Positions 14,621 through 20,675 of a stretch of DNA of 23,215 bases are shown here, one piece after another. The notes beneath the pieces were generated by a model, which saw only the letters and a program-made list of their open reading frames with translations, was not told the origin of the DNA and ran no database searches. This DNA comes from a virus. The DNA lies in the IMG/VR virus record IMGVR_UViG_3300046808_000083, positions 1 through 23,215 of that record; one strand, given 5' to 3'. Both the position numbers and the translations under genes were made by a program. The number at the start of each line of letters is the position of its first letter. Positions within the stretch are counted from its first letter, which is position 1.

Positions 14621-16666
14621 TTAGAAACCATTGTCTGTTGTTGAACTATTCAACAACTGCTCCAGTCTCTGGCGTATTCTGTCACGCATGTCCTTTTTAA
14701 ATTGTTTGTATTCTTTTTCTTCTGCTGATTCAGCGGCTTCTTCTGCCATTTCCTCAGCGGAATATTCTTCTGCTTCCATTTCCATTTCCATGGCTGGAGC
14801 AGTTGCGTCTGTGATTGGACCACCAGTGATCCATGCATCACAGGTTCTATTGCTGGCACATTTGAAATCAAATGCTTCACAGTAACCTAGGTCACCTGCT
14901 GCAATAGTATCCCATTCATCACCTGTAGCACCGCCTGCGGCTAAGCCTGCATCAATGCACTGTAGCATCTTACTGGTTTGTATAAATGCTGCACAGTTAC
15001 CACAGCGTGATTGCTTGGCTTCTTCAACTGACACACTCCACTTGTCTGCCAGTCTCTGCCAAAACTCTTCATTTGGTTGTGCGGGGTTTAGAGGACCATA
15101 TGCTGCACTGTCAATAGCATCCTGTCTATTAACAAGATTTAGTGCAACATTGCCTGTGGCTGGAGGACATGCAACTGGTGCTGCCATTGGTGCAGCTGGT
15201 GTGGCATATTCCTCTTCATCCTCATCTTCCTCTTCTTCAGGCCCTTCAATTAATGCTTCATACTTTTGAAGAATAGCCATCATTTGGTCTACTTCACCTA
15301 GTTCTTGCTCCAGCGCACGTTTGTTATACTGTCTATTATAACTGATGCTGAAATCATCTGGCATGGTCATGTTTAACCAATCATACCAAATTTCCCAAAG
15401 TGCTGCTTCTGCATTTTCTAAGTTTGTAGCTTTGCGTCTAATCAACGCACTCAACTTATCATCAAACTGTTCAATCTGCTCACCACTGCGGCTTGCACGG
15501 ATAAGATCCTCACTGCGTAACATAGCAATTTGACTTAGCTTTTGAACTTTATTGTCCACTAGGTCACGGATCTCATTGATTGCATCTAGAGGTGGACTCT
15601 TAAACTCATATACGTGAGTTGGCTGTCCAGTTAGACTTGCTTGAACTTTGACAATACTACCAGGCTCCCCGCCTACTTGTCCGTCATTTAATTGATCTGT
15701 TGTTTCATCTACTACCAGTGTAGGATGTGCGCCATATGTAATTGCGCTGTAAATTTCTGCCATGTCACCGTAGATACTGCGTTGAATCTGTGCAACGTCT
15801 TGTACTACTGTTGTACCAATGTTATTGTAAACTTTGGTGCTTTGGTAAATGGTCTTTAGTGGGATGTAACCTAATTCATTGGGCTGTACAACTCTATAGG
15901 TATTTTCACCTAGATATTCTACGCCTTCTACATCAATTGGAGGATTGTAACCATCTTCTGCACCCACAAACACTGTTTCAATAGTAGTGTCTGTCATGTA
16001 GCGGTATACGCTGTGGAAATCATTGTCTTCTACTTTGATTACAACTCTTTTTAATTTTAGGTTACCATCAATGTCATATGCATAGTCCCAATTGGTAACT
16101 TCTAGTGGACTGTGAACACGCCACTTAGGAATGTCACTGCCCACAGGCTTGATGCAGCTTACATGGCACACACCATAGATAGTGGTGTATACATCTACCA
16201 TGCTCATGAATTCATTGATGCTGTTGCCTTCTCCGTCTACATCACCTAGGAAGCGTTCTGCTTCCACACTCTCACCAACATAGCGTTGTGGAGGATTACG
16301 GAAAAGGATTGCGTTGTATTCACTGACAATAAGTTTTACATAATTATAAAGAGGTGTATTGTCTAACTTTTCTAAATAGAAACTGCCAGTGATGAGGTCT
16401 TGACCTCTTTTGGTTTCATTGCTGCTATAACCAATCTCTACACGTGCTTTGCTTTTGCCAATTGCTTGGCCAGCGTCATTGGTTACATATGTGTTGATTA
16501 CCTGACTGGGTGTATTGAAATCAACTTGGTAGGCACGTAGGTAACGTGCATTTTTATATTCAACACCACCATAGTAGCTGTTGATGCAGAGACGCCACTC
16601 ACTTTCATAGCGGTCATATAAACTATGGTTAGTTGTTATAAAATCAATATAGGGTTTAGTGCTCAA
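14621..16666 (-). CDS. Portal protein with C-terminal Cys-rich module (681 aa)
   Basis: Residues 1-470 are a typical portal: an aromatic-rich N-terminus, 'YVKLIVSEYNAILFRNPPQRYV' near 109-130, a clip/wing region, and the long stem-crown helices at 365-425 ('EIRDLVDNKVQKLSQIAMLR', then 'SGEQIEQFDDKLSALIRRKA'). At 475-487 an acidic E/D linker begins. Residues 541-615 form a module with C555-x2-C558, C570, C596, C603 and C609, ending 'CDAWITGGPI'. Another acidic stretch (625-650) and a basic helix close the protein. The start is a TTG at 16666: GGAGAG precedes it and no in-frame ATG fits. The portal forms the DNA gate of the head. The Cys module resembles separate metal- or Fe-S-binding proteins of marine phages, and the fusion is unusual. 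Confidence 0.88.
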   Translation of the reverse strand: MSTKPYIDFITTNHSLYDRYESEWRLCINSYYGGVEYKNARYLRAYQVDFNTPSQVINTYVTNDAGQAIGKSKARVEIGYSSNETKRGQDLITGSFYLEKLDNTPLYNYVKLIVSEYNAILFRNPPQRYVGESVEAERFLGDVDGEGNSINEFMSMVDVYTTIYGVCHVSCIKPVGSDIPKWRVHSPLEVTNWDYAYDIDGNLKLKRVVIKVEDNDFHSVYRYMTDTTIETVFVGAEDGYNPPIDVEGVEYLGENTYRVVQPNELGYIPLKTIYQSTKVYNNIGTTVVQDVAQIQRSIYGDMAEIYSAITYGAHPTLVVDETTDQLNDGQVGGEPGSIVKVQASLTGQPTHVYEFKSPPLDAINEIRDLVDNKVQKLSQIAMLRSEDLIRASRSGEQIEQFDDKLSALIRRKATNLENAEAALWEIWYDWLNMTMPDDFSISYNRQYNKRALEQELGEVDQMMAILQKYEALIEGPEEEEDEDEEEYATPAAPMAAPVACPPATGNVALNLVNRQDAIDSAAYGPLNPAQPNEEFWQRLADKWSVSVEEAKQSRCGNCAAFIQTSKMLQCIDAGLAAGGATGDEWDTIAAGDLGYCEAFDFKCASNRTCDAWITGGPITDATAPAMEMEMEAEEYSAEEMAEEAAESAEEKEYKQFKKDMRDRIRQRLEQLLNSSTTDNGF

Positions 16667-16673
16667 GTTCTCT

Positions 16674-16689
16674 CCATATGGCCATATGG
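16674..16689. promoter_or_regulatory. 16-bp perfect palindrome at portal SD, possible operator
   Basis: CCATATGGCCATATGG is its own reverse complement and is a tandem of two 8-bp palindromes. Its last two minus-strand bases are the first two of the portal SD (GGAGAG, 16675-16670). It could be a repressor site or an RNA hairpin that hides the SD of the first gene of the capsid run. Confidence 0.5.
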
Positions 16690-16713
16690 TGTAATTATTC
16701 TGTACTGTTTTCT

Positions 16714-16730
16714 AGTATATGATATTTATC
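16714..16730 (-). promoter_or_regulatory. Possible promoter region for the portal operon
   Basis: The minus strand holds TATACT (16719-16714, five of six to TATAAT) and just upstream GATAAATA (16730-16723), close to the T4-type late box TATAAATA. No good -35 lies at the right distance. Only the AT-rich divergent position supports it. Confidence 0.3.
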
Positions 16731-16766
16731 TTTTAATTTGTTTTTGGTGTGTTTTTGCCGCATTTA

Positions 16767-16795
16767 TTGACATATTTTTTTATCTGTGCTAAATA
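16767..16795 (+). promoter_or_regulatory. Sigma70-type promoter of the plus-strand operon
   Basis: TTGACA (16767-16772) is a perfect -35 box. A 17-base spacer leads to TAAATA (16790-16795), with other A/T-rich alternatives a few bases on. The first gene follows after a short leader with an AAGGAG SD. Confidence 0.7.
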
Positions 16796-16826
16796 TATTA
16801 TATACACCAACAAAGGAGAACAGTAT

Positions 16827-17063
16827 ATGTTAACAATTAGAATTCCAAACATCAAACGCCTACCAGAGGTTATCACAGAACTACAACAACTCAACTTCAA
16901 TTATGATATTGATTTGAACATTGTGATTGAGCGTTGGAGTGATGAAACAGAATTGGCAGAAGACAGTGAGTCAAATGTCACACGCATTCATGATTTAATT
17001 ACTCAAGCAGGTGAATCAAGAAAGCAAATGGAACAACTAAGAGCACATCTAAAAGGAGAATAA
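16827..17063 (+). CDS. Unknown small protein, first gene of plus-strand operon (78 aa)
   Basis: I set the start at the ATG at 16827 because AAGGAG lies 8 bases upstream; a longer frame from 16749 would start within the promoter. The protein begins MLTIRIPNIKRLPEVITELQ and is a mix of a short strand, two helices and an acidic middle (RWSDETELAEDSES), with a basic helical end. No family recognised. It is followed one base later by the next start (TAATATG), which suggests translational coupling. Confidence 0.7.
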   Translation: MLTIRIPNIKRLPEVITELQQLNFNYDIDLNIVIERWSDETELAEDSESNVTRIHDLITQAGESRKQMEQLRAHLKGE

Positions 17064-17064
17064 T

Positions 17065-17463
17065 ATGTTGGCAACTAAGAACAAATACATTCACAAAGAA
17101 GTAACCACAGCGGATATTGAAAACATTCTAATGAGTGGTATGGACATTAGCCCACTGCTAAAAGTTCTAAAGTATTACAAGAACTTAAAAGACATTGGCA
17201 TTAGCAAAACAGATCCAAACTTCTTTGACAGCACAGAATATCACAAGCTGGGCAATCAAATGGCATCTATCTGCAAAAACAAAGATCTGGTTAAGTTTGC
17301 TGCACAGGTATTGCGTCATGCATACTGCAATGGTGCAAGCATGAACAAGTATGACCTAGACTTTATTCAAGGCATTGAAGCAATGGCTGCTAAAGGTCAA
17401 AAGTTTACTAGAAAGCAAAGTTGGCAATTAGGTATGATTCTAACTGACTATTTGGAGTTTTAA
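17065..17463 (+). CDS. Unknown mostly helical protein (132 aa)
   Basis: The second gene of the operon has AAAAGGAG upstream and starts one base after the previous stop. The product (MLATKNKYIHKEVTTADIEN...) is helical and rich in Lys, Asn and Tyr, with a 'QVLRHAYCNGASMNKYDLDF' segment near the middle and a 'TRKQSWQLGMILTDYLEF' end. There is no signal peptide or membrane segment, so it is probably cytoplasmic. I do not recognise a family. Confidence 0.7.
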   Translation: MLATKNKYIHKEVTTADIENILMSGMDISPLLKVLKYYKNLKDIGISKTDPNFFDSTEYHKLGNQMASICKNKDLVKFAAQVLRHAYCNGASMNKYDLDFIQGIEAMAAKGQKFTRKQSWQLGMILTDYLEF

Positions 17464-17464
17464 G

Positions 17465-17896
17465 ATGTACAAACAAAAACACACTAAGCGTGAGAGTGGT
17501 ACTGACTTTGAAAAGTCATGGGGTATTCACATTGATGATCTAGCACGTGCAGAAGATGTCACAGTGGATGCTATTAGAATGCGTGTAATGAAATGGGGCA
17601 ACCCATTTCAACGCAGAGCCAAGCCCAGCAAGTATGAAAAGAAGTATGGTAAAACACAAGCACAAATTGCACTGGATCTAGGCATTCACCCTATCACAGT
17701 AGCTTGTAGAGAACAAAAGTTTGGTAATGTATACTATGAAAGCAACATTACCACCACACGTTGGAACTTTAAGAAAACCATCAATGAAGACCAAGTGCAT
17801 TGGACACAAGGTGGTAGTTGGCAATTTACTCTTAAGAGCACCTACTTCACACTAGAAGAAGCACAGGCTAAACTAGCAGAACTTGATGGAAAGTGA
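17465..17896 (+). CDS. Putative DNA-binding protein with two tandem HTH-like segments (143 aa)
   Basis: The start lies two bases after the previous stop. Two segments look alike: residues about 20-48 (GIHIDDLARAEDVTVDAIRM then 'MKWGNPF') and about 60-91 ('YGKTQAQIALDLGIHPITV' then 'QKFGNVYYE'). Both have the helix-turn-helix cadence 'IA--LG(I/V)---TV/AI----K(W/F)GN' common in phage regulators and in DNA-binding arms of HNH-type homing enzymes. The basic linker (RRAKPSKYEKKYGK) between them fits DNA contact. No HNH, GIY-YIG or other nuclease residues follow; the C-terminal 50 residues are a short strand-rich and helical cap. It may be a small regulator or the remnant of a homing enzyme. Confidence 0.6.
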   Translation: MYKQKHTKRESGTDFEKSWGIHIDDLARAEDVTVDAIRMRVMKWGNPFQRRAKPSKYEKKYGKTQAQIALDLGIHPITVACREQKFGNVYYESNITTTRWNFKKTINEDQVHWTQGGSWQFTLKSTYFTLEEAQAKLAELDGK

Positions 17897-17900
17897 TGTT

Positions 17901-18098
17901 ATGCAGCTTACAAAGATTTGGGTAATGATCTGTGAGCCTCAAAAAGACGCTTATACCAAACCTTTCACAGGCACAGACATTAGTGAATGTGTGGAATACT
18001 TACAAGAGTATCTAGCTGCCAATACCAGCATAGGCACTAGAACAGAAATAATTCAAGCTGGTTACGTTGATGCAGGAGCAAGTATAAATGGCATTTAA
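17901..18098 (+). CDS. Unknown small protein (65 aa)
   Basis: I prefer the ATG at 17901 because GGAAAG sits 7 bases upstream; earlier in-frame starts at 17883 and 17886 have no SD. The product starts MQLTKIWVMICEPQKDAYTK and has one strand-like start, a central helix ('DISECVEYLQEYLAA') and a short beta end. Its last bases overlap the next gene's start by 11 bases. It resembles small one-domain phage accessory proteins. Function unknown. Confidence 0.6.
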   Translation: MQLTKIWVMICEPQKDAYTKPFTGTDISECVEYLQEYLAANTSIGTRTEIIQAGYVDAGASINGI

Positions 18099-18315
18099 TG
18101 GCAAAACGCCTGACAAAGGCAGCGCACAGTGGAAGAAGAATGAAAAGATTATCAACAGTAATCCATTCTTACGTGGCATGAGAGAAAAGAGTGAAGGCTT
18201 CAGTGGCACAAACACAACCGGTACTGGTGGTTGGACTCCCAGTGAGGCATACAAGTCAAACTGGGATGCAATTTTTGGTAAGAAGGATAAAGATACCAAT
18301 GAAGATGAAAAATAA
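18088..18315 (+). CDS. Small hydrophilic protein with C-terminal NWD-IF-KK motif (75 aa)
   Basis: The start at 18088 has GGAG 8 bases upstream and overlaps the previous stop. The protein (MAFNGKTPDKGSAQWKKNEK...) is hydrophilic and probably extended, and ends 'YKSNWDAIFGKKDKDTNEDEK' (shown in part by NWDAIFGKK). The same ending is found in the 47-aa product at 18903 on the other side of the FkbM gene. Tiny 'GGKG...NWDRIFGKK' proteins are widespread in marine phages and have no known function. I infer that the two are distant paralogues. Confidence 0.65.
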   Translation: MAFNGKTPDKGSAQWKKNEKIINSNPFLRGMREKSEGFSGTNTTGTGGWTPSEAYKSNWDAIFGKKDKDTNEDEK

Positions 18316-18316
18316 T

Positions 18317-18910
18317 ATGTGGTTACCAGAAGGTGATACTTTCTTTGAAACACGTGGTGATTATGAATTACGTGATTATCAAAAGCTAATGCCCTACGTA
18401 ACACACCGCAGAGTTGCAGTGGACATTGGCGCACACGTGGGCTATTGGAGCAAGCGTTTGGTTGAGGACTTTCAACTGGTGCATGCCTTTGAAGCTGAAC
18501 CCACTCACAGCCAGTGCTTAAAATTCAATGTGGTTAAACCTAACATTAAATTTCATGAAGTTGCAGTCAGCAACAAAGCAGGCACAGTTAATTTTACTAA
18601 GAGCATTGACAACAGTGGCATGAGTCATGTAAGTGAAACTGGTGATGCTGTACCTTGCAATCCTTTGGATGCATATAATCTTAAGTTTGTGGATCTAATT
18701 AAAATTGATGTTGAAGGTCATGAACTACAAGTACTAGAAGGTGCTGCTGAAACCATTAACCGTTGCACACCAGTGTTGTTTATTGAAATATTAAACAGTG
18801 TAGACTTTGACACACGCAACAAAATCCTACAACTACTGCACAGTTGGGATTACACACTAAAAGATAAAGTTGCAGAAAATTACATCTTTGTGAGGTATGT
18901 TCATGAGTAA
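18317..18910 (+). CDS. FkbM-family methyltransferase (197 aa)
   Basis: The start ATG at 18317 comes one base after the previous stop (TAATATG), matching other junctions here; ATGs at 18299 and 18305 are alternatives. Residues 33-44 (VAVDIGAHVGYW) are the SAM-binding motif I. F58-E-A-E-P62 is motif II. Residues 127-136 (LIKIDVEGHE) are the hallmark of FkbM enzymes, and 153-159 (VLFIEIL) is the next strand. The domain is complete. Family members add methyl groups to sugars or other small hydroxyl groups. In phages they are thought to modify surface glycans, nucleotides or virion parts. The substrate cannot be told here. It lies among tiny genes of unknown role in the opposite-strand block. Confidence 0.87.
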   Translation: MWLPEGDTFFETRGDYELRDYQKLMPYVTHRRVAVDIGAHVGYWSKRLVEDFQLVHAFEAEPTHSQCLKFNVVKPNIKFHEVAVSNKAGTVNFTKSIDNSGMSHVSETGDAVPCNPLDAYNLKFVDLIKIDVEGHELQVLEGAAETINRCTPVLFIEILNSVDFDTRNKILQLLHSWDYTLKDKVAENYIFVRYVHE

Positions 18911-19046
18911 TAGTTGGCATGGCGGCAAGGGCAGTAAACAGCGTCCCATAGAAGATAAAAAACGTTTTGAAGATAACTGGGACCGTATCTTTAAAAAACC
19001 AAAACCTGAGAAACAAGATGACAAAACAAAAAATAGTATTATGTGA
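18903..19046 (+). CDS. Tiny 'HGGKG...NWDRIF' protein (47 aa)
   Basis: This short frame starts at an ATG overlapping the FkbM stop by 8 bases (ATGAGTAA), with GTGAGG upstream. The product is MSNSWHGGKGSKQRP, a charged middle, FEDNWDRIFKKPKPEK, and a polar end. Both the GGKG start and the NWDRIF motif are familiar from small proteins of marine phages. It is too distinctive to be a chance frame. It shares NWD-IF-K with the 75-aa protein at 18088. Confidence 0.7.
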   Translation: MSNSWHGGKGSKQRPIEDKKRFEDNWDRIFKKPKPEKQDDKTKNSIM

Positions 19047-19215
19047 GTTAGAATACATGGATCCAAGCACAGGCAAACCATTTACAGTTCAACGTGCATG
19101 GCCCTGTAAAGATCAACAGGATGCAGAAAATATTGTAAAGTATTATGGTATGAAAACAGGCGCATTCAACGCCAAAGTTAAAATTGAGGATATAGAACAT
19201 GAAGAAAGCAAATAA
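19018..19215 (+). CDS. Unknown small protein (65 aa)
   Basis: The ATG at 19018 is preferred because an earlier in-frame ATG (18967) would lie deep in the 47-aa gene. It overlaps that gene by 29 bases; the SD is weak (CTGAGAAA). The protein (MTKQKIVLCELEYMDPSTGK..., 'FTVQRAWPCKDQQDAENIVKYY') looks like a compact beta-alpha-beta fold with two Cys. It overlaps the following start by 17 bases. No family recognised. Confidence 0.6.
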   Translation: MTKQKIVLCELEYMDPSTGKPFTVQRAWPCKDQQDAENIVKYYGMKTGAFNAKVKIEDIEHEESK

Positions 19216-19381
19216 GAACCGTCAAGCACTACTACAAAAGAAGCGCACCAAACGCAACCAATCACGCAAAGGTGTAAAGTATGACCCCAACAAGCTACTC
19301 AAAAAGGCAGCGCAAACTGTACAGGTTGGCACGCCATCAACTAATGTTACAGAAGATGGCAAAACAGTATTCACCATTTGA
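19199..19381 (+). CDS. Small very basic protein (60 aa)
   Basis: The start at 19199 follows GAGGAT. The N-terminal 36 residues are almost all Lys, Arg, Asn and Gln (MKKANKNRQALLQKKRTKRN...). A short beta-like end (VGTPSTNVTEDGKTVFTI) follows. The charge suggests binding to nucleic acid or to an acidic partner. No family recognised. Overlap with neighbours on both ends shows compression typical of this operon. Confidence 0.55.
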   Translation: MKKANKNRQALLQKKRTKRNQSRKGVKYDPNKLLKKAAQTVQVGTPSTNVTEDGKTVFTI

Positions 19382-19556
19382 TAAGGAACATAATGTAGTA
19401 AGTGAGACTAGTCCCATGGATTTCAAAGTCTATTGGGCTAATTTAACTGATACAGAACGTGCATTTGAGATATTGGAAAATACTGAGGCTGCACAGTTCA
19501 TGCAGTTCTGGACAAGAATAGAAAATTCAATACCAAAGCCTCCCATTGAACCTTAA
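19356..19556 (+). CDS. Unknown small acidic protein (66 aa)
   Basis: I place the start at the ATG at 19356 (CAGAAG upstream, weak); 19416 is a possible shorter start, and a longer frame from 19281 would overlap the basic gene heavily. The C-terminal helix-rich part ('YWANLTDTERAFEILENTEA', 'QFMQFWTRIENS') looks like a folded helical hairpin. It is the last gene of the first plus-strand operon. No family recognised. Confidence 0.55.
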   Translation: MAKQYSPFDKEHNVVSETSPMDFKVYWANLTDTERAFEILENTEAAQFMQFWTRIENSIPKPPIEP

Positions 19557-19605
19557 CTTTGCCTAAGCCCTTGATATAGTCTAGCTTTAAGTATAGGTAT
19601 CATAC

Positions 19606-19613
19606 TATAAATA
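19606..19613 (+). promoter_or_regulatory. TATAAATA box, perfect match to T4-type late promoter
   Basis: The 8-base box lies right before the 49-aa gene, and the predicted start would fall at or next to its ATG. No -35 of sigma70 type fits at 16-18 bases. An AT-rich 8-mer can occur by chance, so this is weak. Confidence 0.3.
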
Positions 19614-19619
19614 TGTACT

Positions 19620-19769
19620 ATGACCCCTTATGAAATACGCTTAGAGCTGCTTAAGTTGGCTTTTGCAATACTGCAAGCACGTGAGACCAAACCAGAACAG
19701 ATGCCCAGTGCAGATGAAGTAATTCTACATGCTGAAAAATTAAATCATTTTGTCAGTCAAAAAGGTTGA
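19620..19769 (+). CDS. Small 'MTPYEIR' helical protein (49 aa)
   Basis: A 49-codon frame starts at the ATG at 19620 and ends in a TGA that lies inside the -35 box of the next promoter. The product (MTPYEIRLELLKLAFAILQA, then a short loop and 'SADEVILHAEKLNHFVSQKG') forms two helices. The MTPYEIRLE-LK-A start is familiar from small proteins of marine T4-like phages. A TATAAATA box (19606-19613) lies 7 bases upstream and no SD is seen, so translation may be leaderless or weak. Function unknown. Confidence 0.62.
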   Translation: MTPYEIRLELLKLAFAILQARETKPEQMPSADEVILHAEKLNHFVSQKG

Positions 19770-19793
19770 CAGATAACATTTAGATACTATAAT
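19766..19793 (+). promoter_or_regulatory. Perfect-consensus sigma70 promoter of the ncRNA
   Basis: TTGACA (19766-19771), 16-base spacer, TATAAT (19788-19793). Both boxes are exact. Start of transcription is expected near 19800. Confidence 0.88.
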
Positions 19794-19799
19794 TAATAT

Positions 19800-19911
19800 T
19801 GTAAGCAGTGCATTGAAGTGTTGCTTGCCGTAACTGTAGTTTTAGATGTGTAGCTACAGTTGCGTTTCTACTTATTACCCCTCAAGTATTAACCTGCTTG
19901 AGGGGTTTTTT
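19800..19911 (+). ncRNA. Predicted phage small RNA (about 110 nt)
   Basis: A perfect promoter and a strong intrinsic terminator enclose about 110 bases with no credible coding frame. Three hairpins follow each other. The first pairs GTAAGCA (19801-19807) with TGCTTGC (19822-19828) and begins at the predicted +1. The second pairs CGTAACTGTA (19829-19838) with TACAGTTGCG (about 19855-19864), extended by three inner pairs. The third is the terminator hairpin (19878-19905) with TTTTTT after it. It does not look like a tRNA, tmRNA or 6S RNA. It could act as an antisense regulator or as a decoy for a host RNA-binding protein. No known family is recognised. Confidence 0.75.
19878..19911 (+). terminator. 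Intrinsic terminator of the ncRNA
   Basis: CCCCTCAAG (19878-19886) pairs with CTTGAGGGG (19897-19905), nine GC-rich pairs, then TTTTTT (19906-19911). It insulates the ncRNA from the lipoprotein promoter, whose -35 begins five bases later. Confidence 0.9.
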
Positions 19912-19915
19912 ATGG

Positions 19916-19943
19916 TTGACAAAAGTTCAAAAAGTGTTATTAT
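19916..19943 (+). promoter_or_regulatory. Sigma70 promoter of the lipoprotein gene
   Basis: TTGACA (19916-19921), 16-base spacer, TATTAT (19938-19943, five of six). It drives a 30-base leader with GGAGA before the ATG at 19973. Confidence 0.8.
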
Positions 19944-19972
19944 ATAACTACAGTAATACTTTGGAGATTAGA

Positions 19973-20311
19973 ATGCGTATAGCACTGGCACTAGCATTAG
20001 CAGTCAGCACAAGCGGCTGTATGGCGCACAATGGTTACTATAATGGTGGGTGGAATCCTCATTACAGTAGAAACTACAATAATGTCAGTGATAAGACTGT
20101 GGCAGCACTGGTAGGTGCAATTGCAGTGGGCGCACTGATTGAAAACAATCAACGTCAGCGTGAGCATGAGCGTGATCTGCTCAATACCAAACCTGCTCTA
20201 ATTCAATTGGATGGCGTTTGGTACCGTCAAGAATATAAAGTGTATAAGCCATGCCCAGTTGAAGGTAAACGCCAATGTACTTTGCTAACTAGAACGCCTA
20301 TCCAAAAATAA
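19973..20311 (+). CDS. Phage-encoded lipoprotein, moron candidate (112 aa)
   Basis: The start ATG at 19973 follows GGAGA; a longer frame from 19898 would begin inside the terminator. Residues 1-16 (MRIALALALAVSTSGC) are a short lipoprotein signal with Cys16 as the likely lipidated residue; the -3 position is Thr, not the usual Leu/Val. Residues 17-40 are Tyr/Asn/Gly-rich, 42-56 form a hydrophobic stretch (TVAALVGAIAVGALI), and a charged helix (NNQRQREHERD) follows. Cys94 and Cys102 in the last part could form a disulphide. It has its own promoter and follows a terminator. It may coat the host surface to block superinfection, or act in lysis like an Rz1-type protein, though no Rz partner is seen. 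Confidence 0.75.
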   Translation: MRIALALALAVSTSGCMAHNGYYNGGWNPHYSRNYNNVSDKTVAALVGAIAVGALIENNQRQREHERDLLNTKPALIQLDGVWYRQEYKVYKPCPVEGKRQCTLLTRTPIQK

Positions 20312-20325
20312 TTTACATTTAGGTG

Positions 20326-20353
20326 TTGACAAATAGAGTTTAGATGCTATATT
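20326..20353 (+). promoter_or_regulatory. Sigma70 promoter of the 81-aa gene
   Basis: TTGACA (20326-20331), 16-base spacer, TATATT (20348-20353, five of six). The spacer shares TTTAGAT and a final C with the ncRNA promoter; the two 28-base promoters agree at 22 positions, so they are probably related by duplication. Confidence 0.82.
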
Positions 20354-20360
20354 GTATATA

Positions 20361-20410
20361 TGTTGTGCAATGATGCACAGCATGATCCGGGCATAATTAA
20401 TGAGCCCATT
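20361..20410 (+). promoter_or_regulatory. Structured 5' leader, copy 1
   Basis: A hairpin starts at the predicted +1: TGTTGTGCA (20361-20369), loop ATGA, TGCACAGCA (20374-20382). Next comes a CCGGGC (20387-20392) ... GAGCCCATT (20402-20410) element that can pair GGGC with GCCC. The ATG follows 19 bases later. The same arrangement precedes the ParB-like gene at 20775. Confidence 0.6.
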
Positions 20411-20429
20411 ACACTTAGAGGTGAATACA

Positions 20430-20675
20430 ATGAAGTTAACTGGTAAAGAGCAAGAAATTATTGATGCAATTGACCGCATCACAAACAATCTTCCCACTGG
20501 AGATAGTACATGCATTGACCTAGAAGTTGATGTTTATAATATGTTCAGTTTCATAGGTGAACAGACCGCCGCATGTGCAGATCAACAAGAATTAATCCGC
20601 GGTGAACTAAAAACACTCAATCAAAACTTTGAAAATTTAAACAGTATTTTGTTAAGATTGGTTGACAAACAGTAA
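20430..20675 (+). CDS. Unknown small helical protein (81 aa)
   Basis: The ATG at 20430 follows AGAGGTG. The protein (MKLTGKEQEIIDAIDRITNN, then 'LEVDVYNMFSFIGEQTA', then 'QELIRGELKTLNQNFENLNS') is helical, acidic and has a C-terminal coiled-coil pattern, so it may oligomerise. No membrane segment. It is a single-gene unit with its own promoter, a structured leader and a hairpin terminator after it. Its last codons carry the -35 box of the next promoter. No family recognised. Confidence 0.7.
   Translation: MKLTGKEQEIIDAIDRITNNLPTGDSTCIDLEVDVYNMFSFIGEQTAACADQQELIRGELKTLNQNFENLNSILLRLVDKQ

Noticed and set aside
16749-16826. N-terminal extension of the first plus-strand gene, with a hydrophobic start that could look like a signal peptide
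   Set aside because: It covers the promoter and leader, and the AAGGAG site marks the ATG at 16827.
18012-18434. Minus-strand frame of 140 codons opposite the small plus-strand genes
   Set aside because: It is antisense to three genes with good starts and couplings, and its product is Ser/Phe/Leu-rich as expected for a shadow frame.
19557-19620. Terminator at the end of the first plus-strand operon
   Set aside because: Only weak AAGC/GCTT pairing without a T-run is visible, so readthrough into the 49-aa gene is possible.
19845-19946. Short frame within the ncRNA starting at an ATG near 19845
   Set aside because: It has no SD, lies in a stem, and runs through the terminator and into the next promoter; its composition is not protein-like.
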